This document shows positions 34,198-46,163 of a stretch of 64,000 bases of DNA, piece after piece. Each line of letters begins with the position of its first letter. Within the stretch, counting starts at the first letter, position 1. This DNA comes from Rhodocollybia butyracea (Eukaryota; Basidiomycota; Agaricomycetes; Agaricales; Omphalotaceae), in the NCBI GenBank assembly GCA_015501585.1, contig JADNRY010000051.1, forward strand, positions 1 through 64,000, read 5' to 3'. Below the pieces are notes generated by a model. That model was not told the DNA's origin. It did not search any database and worked only from the letters and a program-made list of their open reading frames with translations. A program made the translations under genes and the position numbers.

Positions 34198-37100
34198 ATG
34201 GACTATTTCTCTGAGATTCAGAAAGTGAGTAAATGATTGATCATTGACTGCTAGAGACTACGGAAAAATGAATGAAAATTACGGTATTCTGATAGGTTCC
34301 AAAGGACAGGATGATACATGCGGGGGATGCGCTTCTGCAATCTGGTCGTGCTTCTTCACTCAACAACATTAGTTTGAACCTCCTGAATCACTTCAAGGAG
34401 ACAGGCCACCTCGAAGATCTTGACACGTCAATTCAATTGAATCGAGATGCACTTGAACACTGTCCCGTGGGCCACCCACACCGGGGTTTTCCACTCAACA
34501 GCCTCAGTGAGGGCCTCACAAATCGCTTTGAGCAGACAGGCCACCTCAGGGATCTCGAGGAGTCTATTCAATTAAATAGAGATGCGCTTCTCTTGCATCC
34601 CATGGGCCACCCACTGCGTGGTTCCTCACTCAACAACCTTGGTGCCAGCCTCAGCAATCGCTTTGAGCAGACAGGCCATCTTGAAGATCTTGAGGAGTCT
34701 ATTCAACTGAATAGAGATGCACTTGAACTTTTTCCCGTGGGCCACCCACGCCGGGGTTTTTCACTCAACAGCCTCGGTGAGAGCCTCACAAATCGCTTTG
34801 AGCAGACAGGCCACCTCAGGGATCTCGAGGAGTCTATTCAATTGATTAGAGATGCGCTTCTCTTGCATCCCATGGGCCACCCACTGCGTGGTTCCTCACT
34901 CAACAACCTTGGTGCCAGCCTCAGCAATCGCTTTGAGCAGACAGGCCATCTTGAAGATCTTGAGGAGTCTATTCAACTGAATAGAGATGCACTTGAACTT
35001 TTTCCTGTGGGCCACCCACGCCGGGGTTTTTCACTCAACAGCCTCGGTGAGAGCCTCCTATGTTGCTTCCTGGAGACAGGCCACATTGGAGAACTTGAAG
35101 AGTCTATTCAATTGAATAGAGATGCACTTGTACTCCATCCTGTGGGCCACACACGCCGGGGCTTTTCACTCGGCAGCCTCAGTGAGGGCCTCCAAATTCG
35201 CTTCCAAGAGACAGGTCACCTCGGGGATCTTCATGAGTCCATTCAATTGAGTCAAGATGCACTTCTACTCCATCCCTTGGGCTCCTCATTCCGTGGTTCT
35301 TTACTCAGGAACCTCGGTATGTGCCTTCACACTCGCTTCCAGCAGACATGTCACCTCAGGGATCTTGAGGAGTCTATTCAATTGAATAGAGATGCGCTTC
35401 TACTCCATCCTGTAGGCCACCAACTGCGGGGTTATTCACTTAACAGCCTCGCTCTGGCCCTCCAAGATCGCTTCCAGCAAACAAGCCACCTTGAAGATCT
35501 TGATGAGTCCATTCAATTGAATCAAGATGCGCTTCTACTCTTTCCCAAGGGCCGCCCGGACCGTGGTCTTTCACTCAACAACCTCGGTATGGGCCTCTGG
35601 AAGCGCTTCCAGCAGACAGGCCACCTTGGGGATCTTAATGAGTCCATTCAATTGAATCGAGATGTACTTCTACTCCATCCTGTGGGCCACCAGTTCCATG
35701 GTATTTCACTCAACAATCTCAGTTTGGGCCTCCAAAATCGCTTCCAGCAGACAGGCCACCTTGAGGATCTTGATGAGGCCATTAAATTGAATAGGGATGC
35801 CCTTCTGCTCCATCCAGTGGGCCACCAGGTCCGCGGTTTTTTACTCAGCAACCTCAGTGTGGGCCTCCAAAATCGCTTTGAGCAGACAGGCCACCTTGAG
35901 GATCTTGATGAGTCCATTCAATTGAATCAAGATGTGCTTCTACTTTATCCTGTGGGCCACGAGTTCCATGGGTTGTCAGTCAACAACCTTAGTATGGGCC
36001 TCTGGAAGCGCTTCCAGCAGACAGGCTACCTCGGGGATCTTGATGAGTGCATTCAGTTGAATCGAGATGCGCTTCTACTCCATCCTGTGGGCCACCAGCT
36101 CCGTGGTCTTTCACTCAACAACCTCAGTATGGGCCTCTGGAAGCGCTTCAGTCAGACAGACCAGCTCCAGGATCTTGAGGACTCTATTAATTTGAATAGA
36201 GATGCCCTTCTACTCCATCCTGTGGGCCACCCACGTCGGGGCTTTTCACTTAACAGCCTAGGTGTGGGCCTCCGTGATCGTTTCCAGCAAACAGGGCATC
36301 TTGGGGATCTTGATGACTCCATTCAATTGAATCGAGATGCACTTCTACTTCATCCTGTGGGCCACCATCTTCGTGGTGTTTCACTCAACAACCTCGGTTC
36401 GTGCCTCAAGAGTCGCTTCCAGCGGACAGGCTACCTTGGGGACCTTGATGAGTGCATTCAATTGAGTCGAGATGTGCTTTTACTATACCCCGTGGGCCAC
36501 CCACTTCATGGTCGTTCACTAAGCAACCTCAGTGTGGACCTCTATTATCACTTTAAGCATACAACCCACCAGGAAGATCTAATGGAGTGCGTGTCAACTT
36601 CCCAACAAGCCGCTGAGGATACATACTCCCCAGTACCAGACTGTTTGGCGGCAGTACTTAACTGGGTAGAATTTACACGGCCACACCATGATCTTGCTCA
36701 ATCCAACCTGGATGCTTACATCATGGGGCTTTCCTAATTTCCCGCTCACTCTCCATGATTCCTATGATTTCTTTGCAGTACCAGCACCTCTTGTCGGTCA
36801 TCAGCCTTCCAGAATTTGTCTCAGATGGGGCATCACAGGCAATTCAACTGGGGCAGCTTACCCTAGCTGTTGAGATGATAGAACAAGGGCGGGGGTTGCT
36901 GTGGTCCGAACTGCGGGGCTTGAGGCCACCTATGTACAGGCTCCAGGCTCTGGATCCATCACTAGTTGATGAGTTGAAGCAGATCAATCATCGGCTTGAG
37001 ATGCTCTCAATGCAAAATTCTGTGGACCAAAGTATAGGTCTCTACATTCAGACTGACAGCCCCCAGCACCAGATGGAGGTAACCAGGGATCAATTTGGTC

Positions 37101-38272
37101 ATAGCTTGTCTGAGAAGCGCCATCTCTTGCATGCTCAACGTGACATTATTGAGAAGATACATAAAATTCCTGGATTCGAGACATTTTTGGGCAGAAAATC
37201 CTCTGATGAGCTAAAACCTGCTGCGAGTCACGGCCCTGTCATTGTGGTCAATTGCAGTAGGTATAGGTCCGACATACTCATTTTATTGGAACAAAACTCG
37301 CCTGTATTGATTCCTCTGGTTGAGGGTTTTTATGAACAAGTACAAAACCTTGTGGAGCAGCTCACAGAAGCAAGCTCTATTATCAAAGCTGCTCCAAAGC
37401 GATACAATCATGTCCTTCGGGCCACTCTGAAGGATCTATGGGACCTTCTGGTATCACCTGTTGTCACCAAGCTCAGAGAGCTCCATATTCCAGAAAAGTC
37501 ACGGATATTCTGGTGCCCCACATCTATTTTATCAACACTCCCACTACATGCTGCAGGTCCTATCTCACCTGGAACAAAAGAATTCCTTCCTGACTTGTAC
37601 ATCTCATCATACACTCCTACGCTCACTGCTCTCATTGATGCCTTTAACGCCACTAACTCATTCTTACAGCTACCAAGTCTTCTAGTTGCTGGTCAATATG
37701 ATGGCTCCCTCCAAAATACAAAGGATGAAGTCAATGAAGTTGCACAGTATAAGAAGTGCATCACTGTGACATCCCTGGAAGAAGCTTCAGCAACCAAAAA
37801 TGCTGTTGCAAAGGCCCTTGTTGACCATGACTGGCTCCATATTGCATCCCATGGTACACTTGTCCCCAAAGAACCCTTTAGCTCTTACTTCTCACTGGCT
37901 GAGGGCTCGCATTTCACTTTATTGGACATAATACGCCTTAATTTGCCCAATGCCACCTTTGCATTTCTCTCAGCATGTCACACGGCGGAACAGTCCCAGG
38001 GAAGTGTTCACAATGAAGTCCTTCATCTTGCAGCTGCAATGCAGTTCTCTGGTTTTCGGAGTGTGGTTGGAACAATGTGGGAGATGGCTGATATAGATGG
38101 ACCGGAAGTGGCGAAAGATTTCTACTCATATCTTTTCTCGGATGAAAATCTGGCTCAATGTAACGAGATTGGAGCACAAGCGAGAGCATTGTCTGAGGCA
38201 ATCCAGAAAATGAGAGGAAGGAAGGGAGTGACATTGGAGAGGTGGGTAAATTTTGTTCATATTGGCGCATGA
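34198..38272 (+). pseudogene. TPR-like repeat / CHAT protease protein, one frameshift
   Basis: A CHAT-domain (caspase/separase-like cysteine protease) protein with a long repeat array. Exon 1 (34198-34224, MDYFSEIQK) joins exon 2 at 34296 in frame. From 34440 to about 36599 there are 16 tandem repeats of exactly 45 residues, pattern NRDALLLHPVGHxxRG, SLNNL, L..RFQQTGHL and DLDESIQL. The CHAT part follows: an EMIEQGRGLLWSELRGLRPP segment, the catalytic His in LHIASHG (codon at 37850), the catalytic Cys in LSACHTAEQ (codon at 37976), and GFRSVVGTMWEM. Between repeats and CHAT, near 36712-36722, one base is missing: the frame stops at 36737, while the next frame continues the conserved AF.LISRSL region. 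Either a pseudogene or an assembly indel. Confidence 0.88.
34440..36599 (+). repeat. 16 tandem 135-bp coding repeats
   Basis: Each unit encodes 45 residues. Units 2+3 and 4+5 are nearly identical in DNA: the block starting at 34561 recurs at 34831, offset 270 bp, with similarity over about 285 bp. This indicates a recent two-unit duplication, while other units are more diverged. Confidence 0.92.
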
Positions 38273-38712
38273 TATCATGTTGTACTTCGAGGTGGGTCAT
38301 TTTTGTCTCTTCAAGTTTGAGGTTTTCCATGCTCATATACACCAGCATTCTTGGTTTTCTTAGTTGGAATGCTTGAGAATCCAAGTATTGAAGCTTCCTA
38401 CAGTTGTTTTCTATGCAAACCAATTTCTCTTTTATATATGCAGTGTTTTGTACCCTCCAATCGTTGTGTTGACCCAATTTTGATTCTTTGGATACTAGTC
38501 TCTTTTTTCTTCGAAACTACGCTCACTTCTTCGCCAGCACTTTAAATCCTCTCACTATGGAAAAGTATGACTGACAAAATACTGGCAGATTAAGAACCCC
38601 ACCATTCTCAAGTGGCAGATATCCTGTAGTACACTGCAACATTTGTGGTAAGTTTTCTTCTCATCCTGGGTAGTAGAACTGGGAGTATCTGGTGCATATC
38701 ACTATGTCACGT

Positions 38713-38835
38713 AGTGTTGTGCAGGATTGGGTTGGGTCTGGGTTGGCTGGGTCATGGTCAGTCAAAATCCAGACCCAGACCCACCTAGCAGAGTTGGGTC
38801 AGGGTTGGGGCCGGATCTGGGTCGGATATAAAATT
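38713..38835. mobile_element. Possible solitary hAT-like terminus
   Basis: The sequence tagtgttgtgcaggattggg followed by dense gggtctgggt/gacccagaccc words in both orientations resembles the terminus and subterminal repeats of some hAT elements. I found no matching opposite end or target duplication, so this is a remnant at best. Confidence 0.3.
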
Positions 38836-39934
38836 TATTTTATCTCATCATAAAAGTCCGAATTTCCGGAGACATTAGTAATTCCTTGCCTTCCCGGTGT
38901 CCACATGCAACGACATTGCATAAATAGAATATTTCGGGTCTGATTAGGCTATGATAGCTTCGGCTAAGCCATCGTCGCCGTGCAAGCCACCTAAAACAAT
39001 GCCCTCATTAGACATACCTGCCAATATTAGCAATCTGAATAACAGAGCAAAAGATGAAGTTCAATGGTGCATACAGGCTGGGGAATCATTGAAACTAGCG
39101 AGTATCTCGTTGGGACTACCTTATTTCACCGTTTCCGCCGTCGGTATCACTCAAAGAACAGCGGAGTTCACTACTAATGCTGTAATTAATTGAAGCGAGA
39201 TCTCCGCTCGCAATAGCACTCCGTCTCGTCCAGTGGACTAGAGACAGCTAACAGCATTAGAAGGATTATTTGAGACAATCCCAATAGGCCCAAGTACGAC
39301 CCAACAGACACTAGAGCTACCCCAACCTGGGAAGTGTTTCATTGATAACCAAGATGGAGTACCTGATATTTCGGCTCAAGCTCCGAATTACTTGTGCCCC
39401 AGACCGTTTAAATGTGCATATATTCCCATAGATGGCTACATCACATCTGGAGGTCGCCGCTTTACAGTTTTATTTCCACAGAGCGGTGACCTTTCTTGTA
39501 TAAAAAGCTAGCCTAGATTAACCATGAAGCTCAAAGCCCCCCCACTTCACCGAGAAGGTGACAGCAGCTGTCTAGTTGTTCTTTGAGGGATTATTGCTTC
39601 AGACAGACCATATCATTTTATGTCATTGTGTAATTGGTTGTACCAGAGTTACCAGAGTTTTTACCAGAGTTATTTTGAGTCACCAGAGCTAGTTGCGCAC
39701 CAGTGTATTTTGTCAGACTTGAAAGAAGACCAGAGTTGAGAGTGACTTAGTCTTGAAAGTCTTTGTACCACCAATTTCCAAAGTATTGGGTCAAAGTTCA
39801 GTCAAGGTCAGTGTTATTTTCAGTTCAGAAGTCAGCCTAGTCTAGTTTGATTAAAGTATTACAGTGTCTAGTGATAGTCTTTTGACTTAAAACAAAACCT
39901 GTGTTTGCCTTTGTGCATCCTTAAAAGCAATAGT

Positions 39935-40110
39935 TTGATTTGAGGTTTTCTATCTGTCACTAAGTCCTCCCAGAACACAAAGGAGTTGATTTATTAAGTG
40001 TGTAATGGTGTTAGTGTTGGTTAGTTTGATTTGAGGTTTTCTATCTGTCACTAAGTCTCCCAGAACACAAAGGAGTTGATTTATTAAGTGTGTAATGGTG
40101 TTAGTGTTGG
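39935..40110. repeat. Tandem duplication, two units of about 87 bp
   Basis: The unit starting tttgatttgaggttttctat and ending gtgttagtgttggtt occurs twice in a row with a one-base length difference. It is non-coding. Confidence 0.85.
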
Positions 40111-40466
40111 TTGTTTGGGGTTGTTTCACTCCATTGCACCCTACTTTTGTCCTCATACCCAATCACCCCTATCATCATACATATTAAAACCTAGAAAAAA
40201 TCAATCCCACTGTCAGTTTTTAAACCTAACAGAATTCAGTTCCACAGTCAGTGGATGCTAGTGCAAGTCAAAGGAAGTTGAAAAGAAGTTAGATAAAGTC
40301 AGTGTACTCTAATTGAGGGCAATGCCAAGTTAATGGGCCATAAAGCCTATAGTTATGGCTAGCTCAAGTGAGTTGAAGTACTTTCTCATAGCAACTGACC
40401 AAGTAGGTCATAACAAGTATAAGCACATTTTCCAAACTCAAATCTATGATTACTTCTGAAATAAAG

Positions 40467-42522
40467 CACCTCATACGCCCGGCAGACCTATATAGTAGCC
40501 TTTGCCATGGGGGGTGTGATGGCATAGGCTGTTTCATAATGATCCACTTTGTACGGTAGCGGAATAAAGCGCTATATTTCGCGCGGACTTTGATGTAAGA
40601 TATTTCGGAAAGCTAGTACTGAGTTACGTGTATGCCGCTGTGTGCCCCCTCCCGAACATATGCCGCCGCCTCAATATCATAGCTCCCAAACAGACTTTTC
40701 CTGCTCGACTCCAGTGCTCCCTTGCTTTCTACTATCTAGTAATATCAAGTTCGCATTCATACTTACCTCACGTACATGCCATTATGTACAAGGTCGTGTA
40801 CATAAGGGCATGTACAGTTGTGACACCGCCGTACAGATAAGTTGTTGCATCAACGTTGCTCGCTCCCAGTATACTTAAGTAATTATTGTATGAACAAACT
40901 GTTTGGCTTTGAGAGTGCAGCCTCTAATGCACAAGAGGCTACCAGCTCATCTTCAATAGTTACAGCTAATTGATCACACATTGCTCACCTATTGTAAGTA
41001 TCAAGTAGTTTGCAATATATAGCAGCTATGGAGGCCCTCTATGTGACCTATAGGGCTAAATATTATGTTGTGGTTGTGCTGAACGATGAGGAGAGCTGTA
41101 GATGGAAGCGTGGGAACGTACCGGAAACGTTTGCCGGTGCTTCCGCTCGTTGGACCAAACGATGAACAGAAGAAGGATATAATTTCTGATTGGGTGCGGA
41201 CCTCACGGAAGCTCATGGAGATGTGCATTCGTCCTCTTTCAAGCCAAAATTGCACGCAAATGCACTAGGAGTAACTTGAGATATTCTCTCTTGTAAGAGA
41301 TGTAGTGAAACTCGTGCTCACTATGCAAAATACTGTTCTCGAGAAGTAAAAACTTTACCTATGGGCTTGATATACTGGTGATGGACTTGAGTATGCTATA
41401 TTAAGATAATATGGCAAACTTAGAGCTTTGAACAAGTTCAGCAATCTTAAGTGGGTAATAGGTCTCTAAGGATCAATGTACAGTACAACGACTTGAATGA
41501 ATGTAAGTAAGGTCGTGTCAAGATTGTGAGACCATTTCAGTATGGCCAATCTAATGTATAATGGAAGGCTGGTAATGATAGCTCAACTGCCCAAGCATGA
41601 AGGCCATAGTACAAGTCTTCGTTTTTGACCTCACTGTTTTAGATGGTGCGCACGAGTTTTACTGCATCTCTTTCCAAAGGAGAGAGTATTTCAAGCTACC
41701 CCGGGCATATTTGAATGTAGTTTCTGCTTGAAGAGGAACGATTATACATTTACATGAGGTTCCGGGAGGTCCGCACTTGATAAGAAATTGTCTTCGTCCT
41801 GTATTCACTGTTTAGAACAACAAGCGGAAGCACCGGCAAACGTTTCTGGTATGTTCCCACGCTCCATTCACAGCTCTCTTCATCGTTCAGCGTAACCACA
41901 AAATGATATTTAGCCCTATAAACTACATAGAGAGCCTCACTAGCCGCTATTCACTGCCACTATCAAGACTTACCACATGTATCCAATGTATGACTTTTTC
42001 ACTGTATCCATTGAAGATGAGATGGTCTTGTGCCTCATTGGAGACACTCTCAAGGCTTAAGCAGTTCAGCGAGAGTTATTCATACATCAACCACTTATGA
42101 ATATCGGAGAACGATGCAGCGACCTATCTGTATAGCAGAGTCACAACTTTACATCCCCTTACTAGGCTTACTTATGTGTACAAGGTTCGTGTTTGGGTCG
42201 TGTACATATGAGCATGTACGGCCGAGAGGTATGTAAAGCTTATAGTAGTGTAATCTTTATATTAAACTTCCAGAGAGCAAGGGAACATTGGAGATGAGCG
42301 GGAGGCAGCGGAAACTCAAGGCGGGAGGCGCATACACCGTGACGTGATCTCGGTGCTAGCTTTCCGGTACTCGGGAGTCGGGAGATATCTTCATCAAAGT
42401 CCGCACGAAATATAAGCGCTTTTATTCCGCTACCGTACATAGTGGATCATTATGATAAACAACCTATGCCATCACACCCCATGGCAAAGGCTACTATATA
42501 GGTCTACTGGGCGTATGAGGTG
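40467..42522. mobile_element. Foldback element of 2056 bp with 8-bp target duplication
   Basis: The ends CACCTCATACGCC and GGCGTATGAGGTG are perfect inverts and are flanked by the direct repeat AAATAAAG (40459-40466 and 42523-42530). The inverted arms continue inward: cctatatagtagcctttgcc at 40.49 kb pairs with its inverse at 42.50 kb. The block with cgtttgccggtgcttccgct near 41.14 kb pairs with 41.83 kb, and gtgcggacctc near 41.20 kb pairs with 41.78 kb. The arms are thus at least 850 bp each, imperfect. I see no transposase frame. The 8-bp duplication would fit hAT or KDZ-type transposase; the long arms resemble Mutator-like foldbacks, which usually make 9 bp. Confidence 0.88.
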
Positions 42523-42530
42523 AAATAAAG

Positions 42531-44175
42531 TACGCCGGAGGCAGTAACAAACTGGATCAAGTACACTAATAGAGTAGAAACATGTGCTTAAGAGCCTGTT
42601 TGGCCACGGATTTGGATTTGGATTCTAGAATCCAAACCTACTCTATATAGTAACAATGATGGCTCCTCATATGTTTCCGAACATTGCCGATGTGACCTGA
42701 CGGCATGTCATTGTGACAGGGCAAGTTAGCAACCACAACAACACGCGTTCTGTTCACTTTTTTGAAGAAATTGCGACGTTTGTGAAGGATTTCACTAGTA
42801 TATGGGCCTAATTACATGTGGAAAGGTTTGTTATGCTTTTTCAATATGCTTACAGGCTGTTTTAGCTGGCAACAGACCAAGAGGGAGCCAGAACTGAAAA
42901 CCCAAAGGTTAAAGAGTGTGAACAACAGTCATTCTCTTTTCGAGCCAGTAAAAGTGCTAAATAGGTGTAATGTATTGAAGCTCTACACATTACTTCTTCC
43001 GCTGTAAATTCGTTCGCTTCTGGAGCTCTAGCTGCAAAAATGCGCAACCAGGAGCTTTGAGGGTTTTTCCGATGGAGCGGAGCATTGTCGGAGCGCCCAT
43101 ACGTTACTCCCTGAATGTCACCCATCAATGTTATGTCAGAATCCAAATCCGTGGCCGAACAGGCTCTACTATGGTCCGTCAAGAAGTGCTCACCGTCAGG
43201 AAGTGCAACTTGCTTAAAAACATTGGTTCCCGTCACTCTACAAATTTGAGGATTTTTTGTAACAATATTTAGATACTTTATAATGATTTTATCTACTCAG
43301 ATTGATTCTTTTGCGAACAGGGCTCGAATACTGAACAGAATGTTCAGAATCGTGAGTATGATTTTTACATCAATCGCCAGGAACATATAGAATATCTATT
43401 GAGACCGCTGAGATGACTTCAGAGGGTTATTTACTATTCCAATAACAGGCCAAGTTTTAATTCCTACGAGAATCCGTACAGTATTCGTGAAACAAGAAGC
43501 AAAATAACGAGCGAGAGCCTGCGAAAACCGGCAAGAGTTTTAGCTGCTAAGCGCCCAGTTGCACTTCTTAACTTTTGCTCGGACATTGCCCGACGCAGGC
43601 AATAGAAGCTTTAAAAATACAGGAAATTCAAGGTAAGAGTTTTTATCTACTACAAATCGATCTATCTATTCAGAATTTTGAGATATTGAGTCGCCGCAAA
43701 GTTATAAGCGATTTATCAAAAAGTTGCACTTCTTGGCGACCCATAGTAAAGTATGTCAATCAAGTAAGTAGAATCAACGAATCTTGATCAAGAAGTACAT
43801 TAAATGATGAAAACCGACCTTATATGTATGATCTTCCCTTGAATAACTGTAACCAAACTGCTTGTTTGGTACTTTCCAAACAGTGGCGGGTGAGTAACCA
43901 AATCCTGGGACGTGGTTGAGCCAGAATGCCTAGTATGAAGTGTTGTGGTAAATGACTTTAAGAGAGTGTTATGAATGTAAGATGATAATATTGTAGAGAG
44001 CTCGATACAGCTTATATACTCTAAGTACTGTAGTATAAGTGTCCCGGAGTATCTCCATGTCCGTGTATGCGTAGTAAGTACTATTTAATGATCACTGATA
44101 AATATATACACTATTACTAAGTCCATATATGTGGTTGTAAGTCCGTGGTTGCATATGGTGATGTCAAAGCGTTAC
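42531..44175. other. Intergenic, no gene supported
   Basis: Open frames here lack domains. A partly palindromic word (ggatttggattctagaatcc, 42608-42627) follows a gcctgtttggccac motif reminiscent of the ends of small inverted-repeat elements, but no partner end was found. Confidence 0.35.
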
Positions 44176-44179
44176 ATAT

Positions 44180-44430
44180 GACATGAAGTTCATTGACGTA
44201 GGAGATGGGCGGCATGCGTTGTTCTCTGTCTGATAGTCATGGGAATGATGTGACTGTCTCTTTTCTCTTGCTCATGGCCATGTTGTTTGCACTGTTCGCA
44301 ACGCCTAGTATGAAGTTCATTGACAAAGGAGATGGGCGGCATACGTTGTTCTATGTCCGACCGTCACGGAGTGATGTGACCATCTTTTTCTCTTGCTCAC
44401 TGCCACGTCGTTCGCGTTGTTCGCGCCAAC
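44180..44430. repeat. Tandem duplication of about 125 bp
   Basis: The unit beginning atgaagttcattgac, with gagatgggcggcat and ctcttgctca, occurs at about 44183 and again at about 44310, with substitutions. Confidence 0.75.
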
Positions 44431-45389
44431 TCGGATTCAGCTCTCGAGGCTCAGAAAATCTTCGCGTTTTCACCCACCCACCTCGTCCCTTGGTCAAAGC
44501 TGAATTTTCCACCTTATCCTACATTACTTCTTTTCCTACGAAACCCTCACAATGTTTGATCAATGCTCCTTTTCACCTTCTTTCATATTAACTCTTTCCT
44601 TTATTCTTTTTGCTAACTTGTGATCTGGGCTTCCGAAATCAAGTGTCTGACTGTCTTTTCTTTCTAAGGTGTATTATTCTTCAAGTTTTCCATTGCCACA
44701 AAAGAACGAGTTTTTATCGCTAACTATTTTCCACTATTGTTTCAAATTGTTCCTTTGTTTTATTGTCAGAGGGTAAGGATTTTGGGATCGGGTGTGTCTT
44801 GTGACGAACAGCACACCTCCCACTGGTTTTCTGCCTATCCTGATCATTCGTTCTTTTCTTACTTTTGCATACCATCACCTTACACCTTACATTTCGCTTT
44901 TGGGCCCACCCGCCCATCGTCCCTCATTACAGATACTTGTTTATGGGAGCCTAGAGCCGTGTGGCTGAGCTGCTCGGTATGGCTCAGCTTCAAGCCCAAA
45001 ACTTTGACAAGTATGGTATGGCATGACATGCATAAAATCTGATTGCATACACATTGTATGCTTGGTACTGCTATGAACATTACAATTGTAGGAGGCCATA
45101 GAAACTTAGATTCACCTCAAATTCAGCTCTTGAGGCCAGTTTCAGGCCTTAAAGGCCGTGTTTTTGGCTATTCCCGCGTCCGTTAACTTGCGAAGATGAT
45201 TAGACCACATTGCGGTCATTGAAGTATGTCACCTATCAGCGCGAAATGGCTCGCGCGCTCCGAGTGTTCGCTTTGGCCGGCCAAAGCGTTTGAGTGTCCG
45301 CTCATTGTGGCTGCGTTCGTTTTCTGGGTCACGGGTGAACATTGGATTCGCTTTGCTCACCCAATGAATAAACTATGGGTGCATCGCAA
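44431..45389. other. Intergenic, no gene supported
   Basis: No domain, repeat or splice structure is recognised in this stretch. Confidence 0.35.
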
Positions 45390-46163
45390 CTACAACAACC
45401 AGCAACTCTCGTCCTTCAACTTCTTCACAATATCATTGATGTCGATAACATACATTTTCATTGTCATGCCCGGAACTCTGTACTGTTTGTAGAGATGGAT
45501 TTTGCTGATGATTTTCTTGACGGTTGGTGGGTAAAAGAATGCCAGGGGAAATACATAGCTGTGGCATGCTGTTTCAAAAAATGTGTCTGGAAAGATGACA
45601 CATATGGACTGAACCGCACTTCGTGTAACAAGTTGAACAGGAGGTTCTGGCCCTGTAAAAGCAGAAGCTTGGCCCTGGCGGTCAGTAGCTCCACCAGAGG
45701 TACTACCGATGCTTAACCTCTCTTTCTCATCTTCATTAGCGTTCCTCATCTCCACAATAGCATGAGAACCCAAGATAGGCATGAGTTCTGTAAAGATTGT
45801 GGGGTCCGTCCTGAGACCATCGAAGACTTTGTCCTCGAGAGATATGATAGATTCCCCGTCCGAAATGATCATATCCGCTTCGGCTGGACGTCTTGGAGCT
45901 GCTGCACCTGGGATAGTTTCTGTCACTGCCTGCGCGTGTCTAGCGCATGCCATCTCTCTCTCCAGATACTTTTCCCTGCAGCTGTCATTACAAGCGTCGA
46001 TTTCCACATTCTTCTTCAAGATCGTCTTCAACGGAAGTTTTTTAAGTGCAATATTAACTTCCGGGATTATATGTGTCCGCTTGGGGCGAGAGGATCGGTC
46101 AAAGGAAGAGTCGTGGGGTTGAAAATGTTGAAGAAGCCTAGGCGGTGCAGGATTGTCCGTCAT
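45390..46163 (-). CDS. Hypothetical protein, 257-residue open frame
   Basis: This is the only long uninterrupted frame between 38.3 and 46.8 kb. The N-terminal half is polar and charged (NEDEKERLSIG). The C-terminal half has a more ordered look: VTRSAVQSICVIFPDTFFE, then FYPPTVKKIISKIHLYKQYR and MKMYVIDINDIVKKLKD. I do not recognise the family. No introns are needed. The frame could be the C-terminal part of a larger gene or a transposon-associated protein; the start at 46163 is simply the first ATG. Confidence 0.4.
   Translation of the reverse strand: MTDNPAPPRLLQHFQPHDSSFDRSSRPKRTHIIPEVNIALKKLPLKTILKKNVEIDACNDSCREKYLEREMACARHAQAVTETIPGAAAPRRPAEADMIISDGESIISLEDKVFDGLRTDPTIFTELMPILGSHAIVEMRNANEDEKERLSIGSTSGGATDRQGQASAFTGPEPPVQLVTRSAVQSICVIFPDTFFETACHSYVFPLAFFYPPTVKKIISKIHLYKQYRVPGMTMKMYVIDINDIVKKLKDESCWLL

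Larger units (their letters stand above)
38273..40458. other. Intergenic region with element remnants
   Basis: No gene is supported. The 80-residue frame at 38951-39193 has no recognisable domain. The region includes a hAT-like tip at 38713 and a tandem duplication at 39935-40110. Between 39645 and 39735 the word accagagtt recurs several times. Confidence 0.4.

Noticed and set aside
34440..36599. CRISPR array or non-coding satellite
   Set aside because: The 135-bp repeats are a multiple of three, open in one frame, and encode conserved 45-residue units joined to a CHAT domain.
36723..36775. Intron between the repeat array and the CHAT domain
   Set aside because: There is no GT donor in the right place, and the sequence in the shifted frame is conserved-looking (LISRSL), so a one-base frameshift explains it better.
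37938..38477. 179-residue minus-strand open frame
   Set aside because: It is antisense to the conserved CHAT catalytic region, which is clearly the coding strand.
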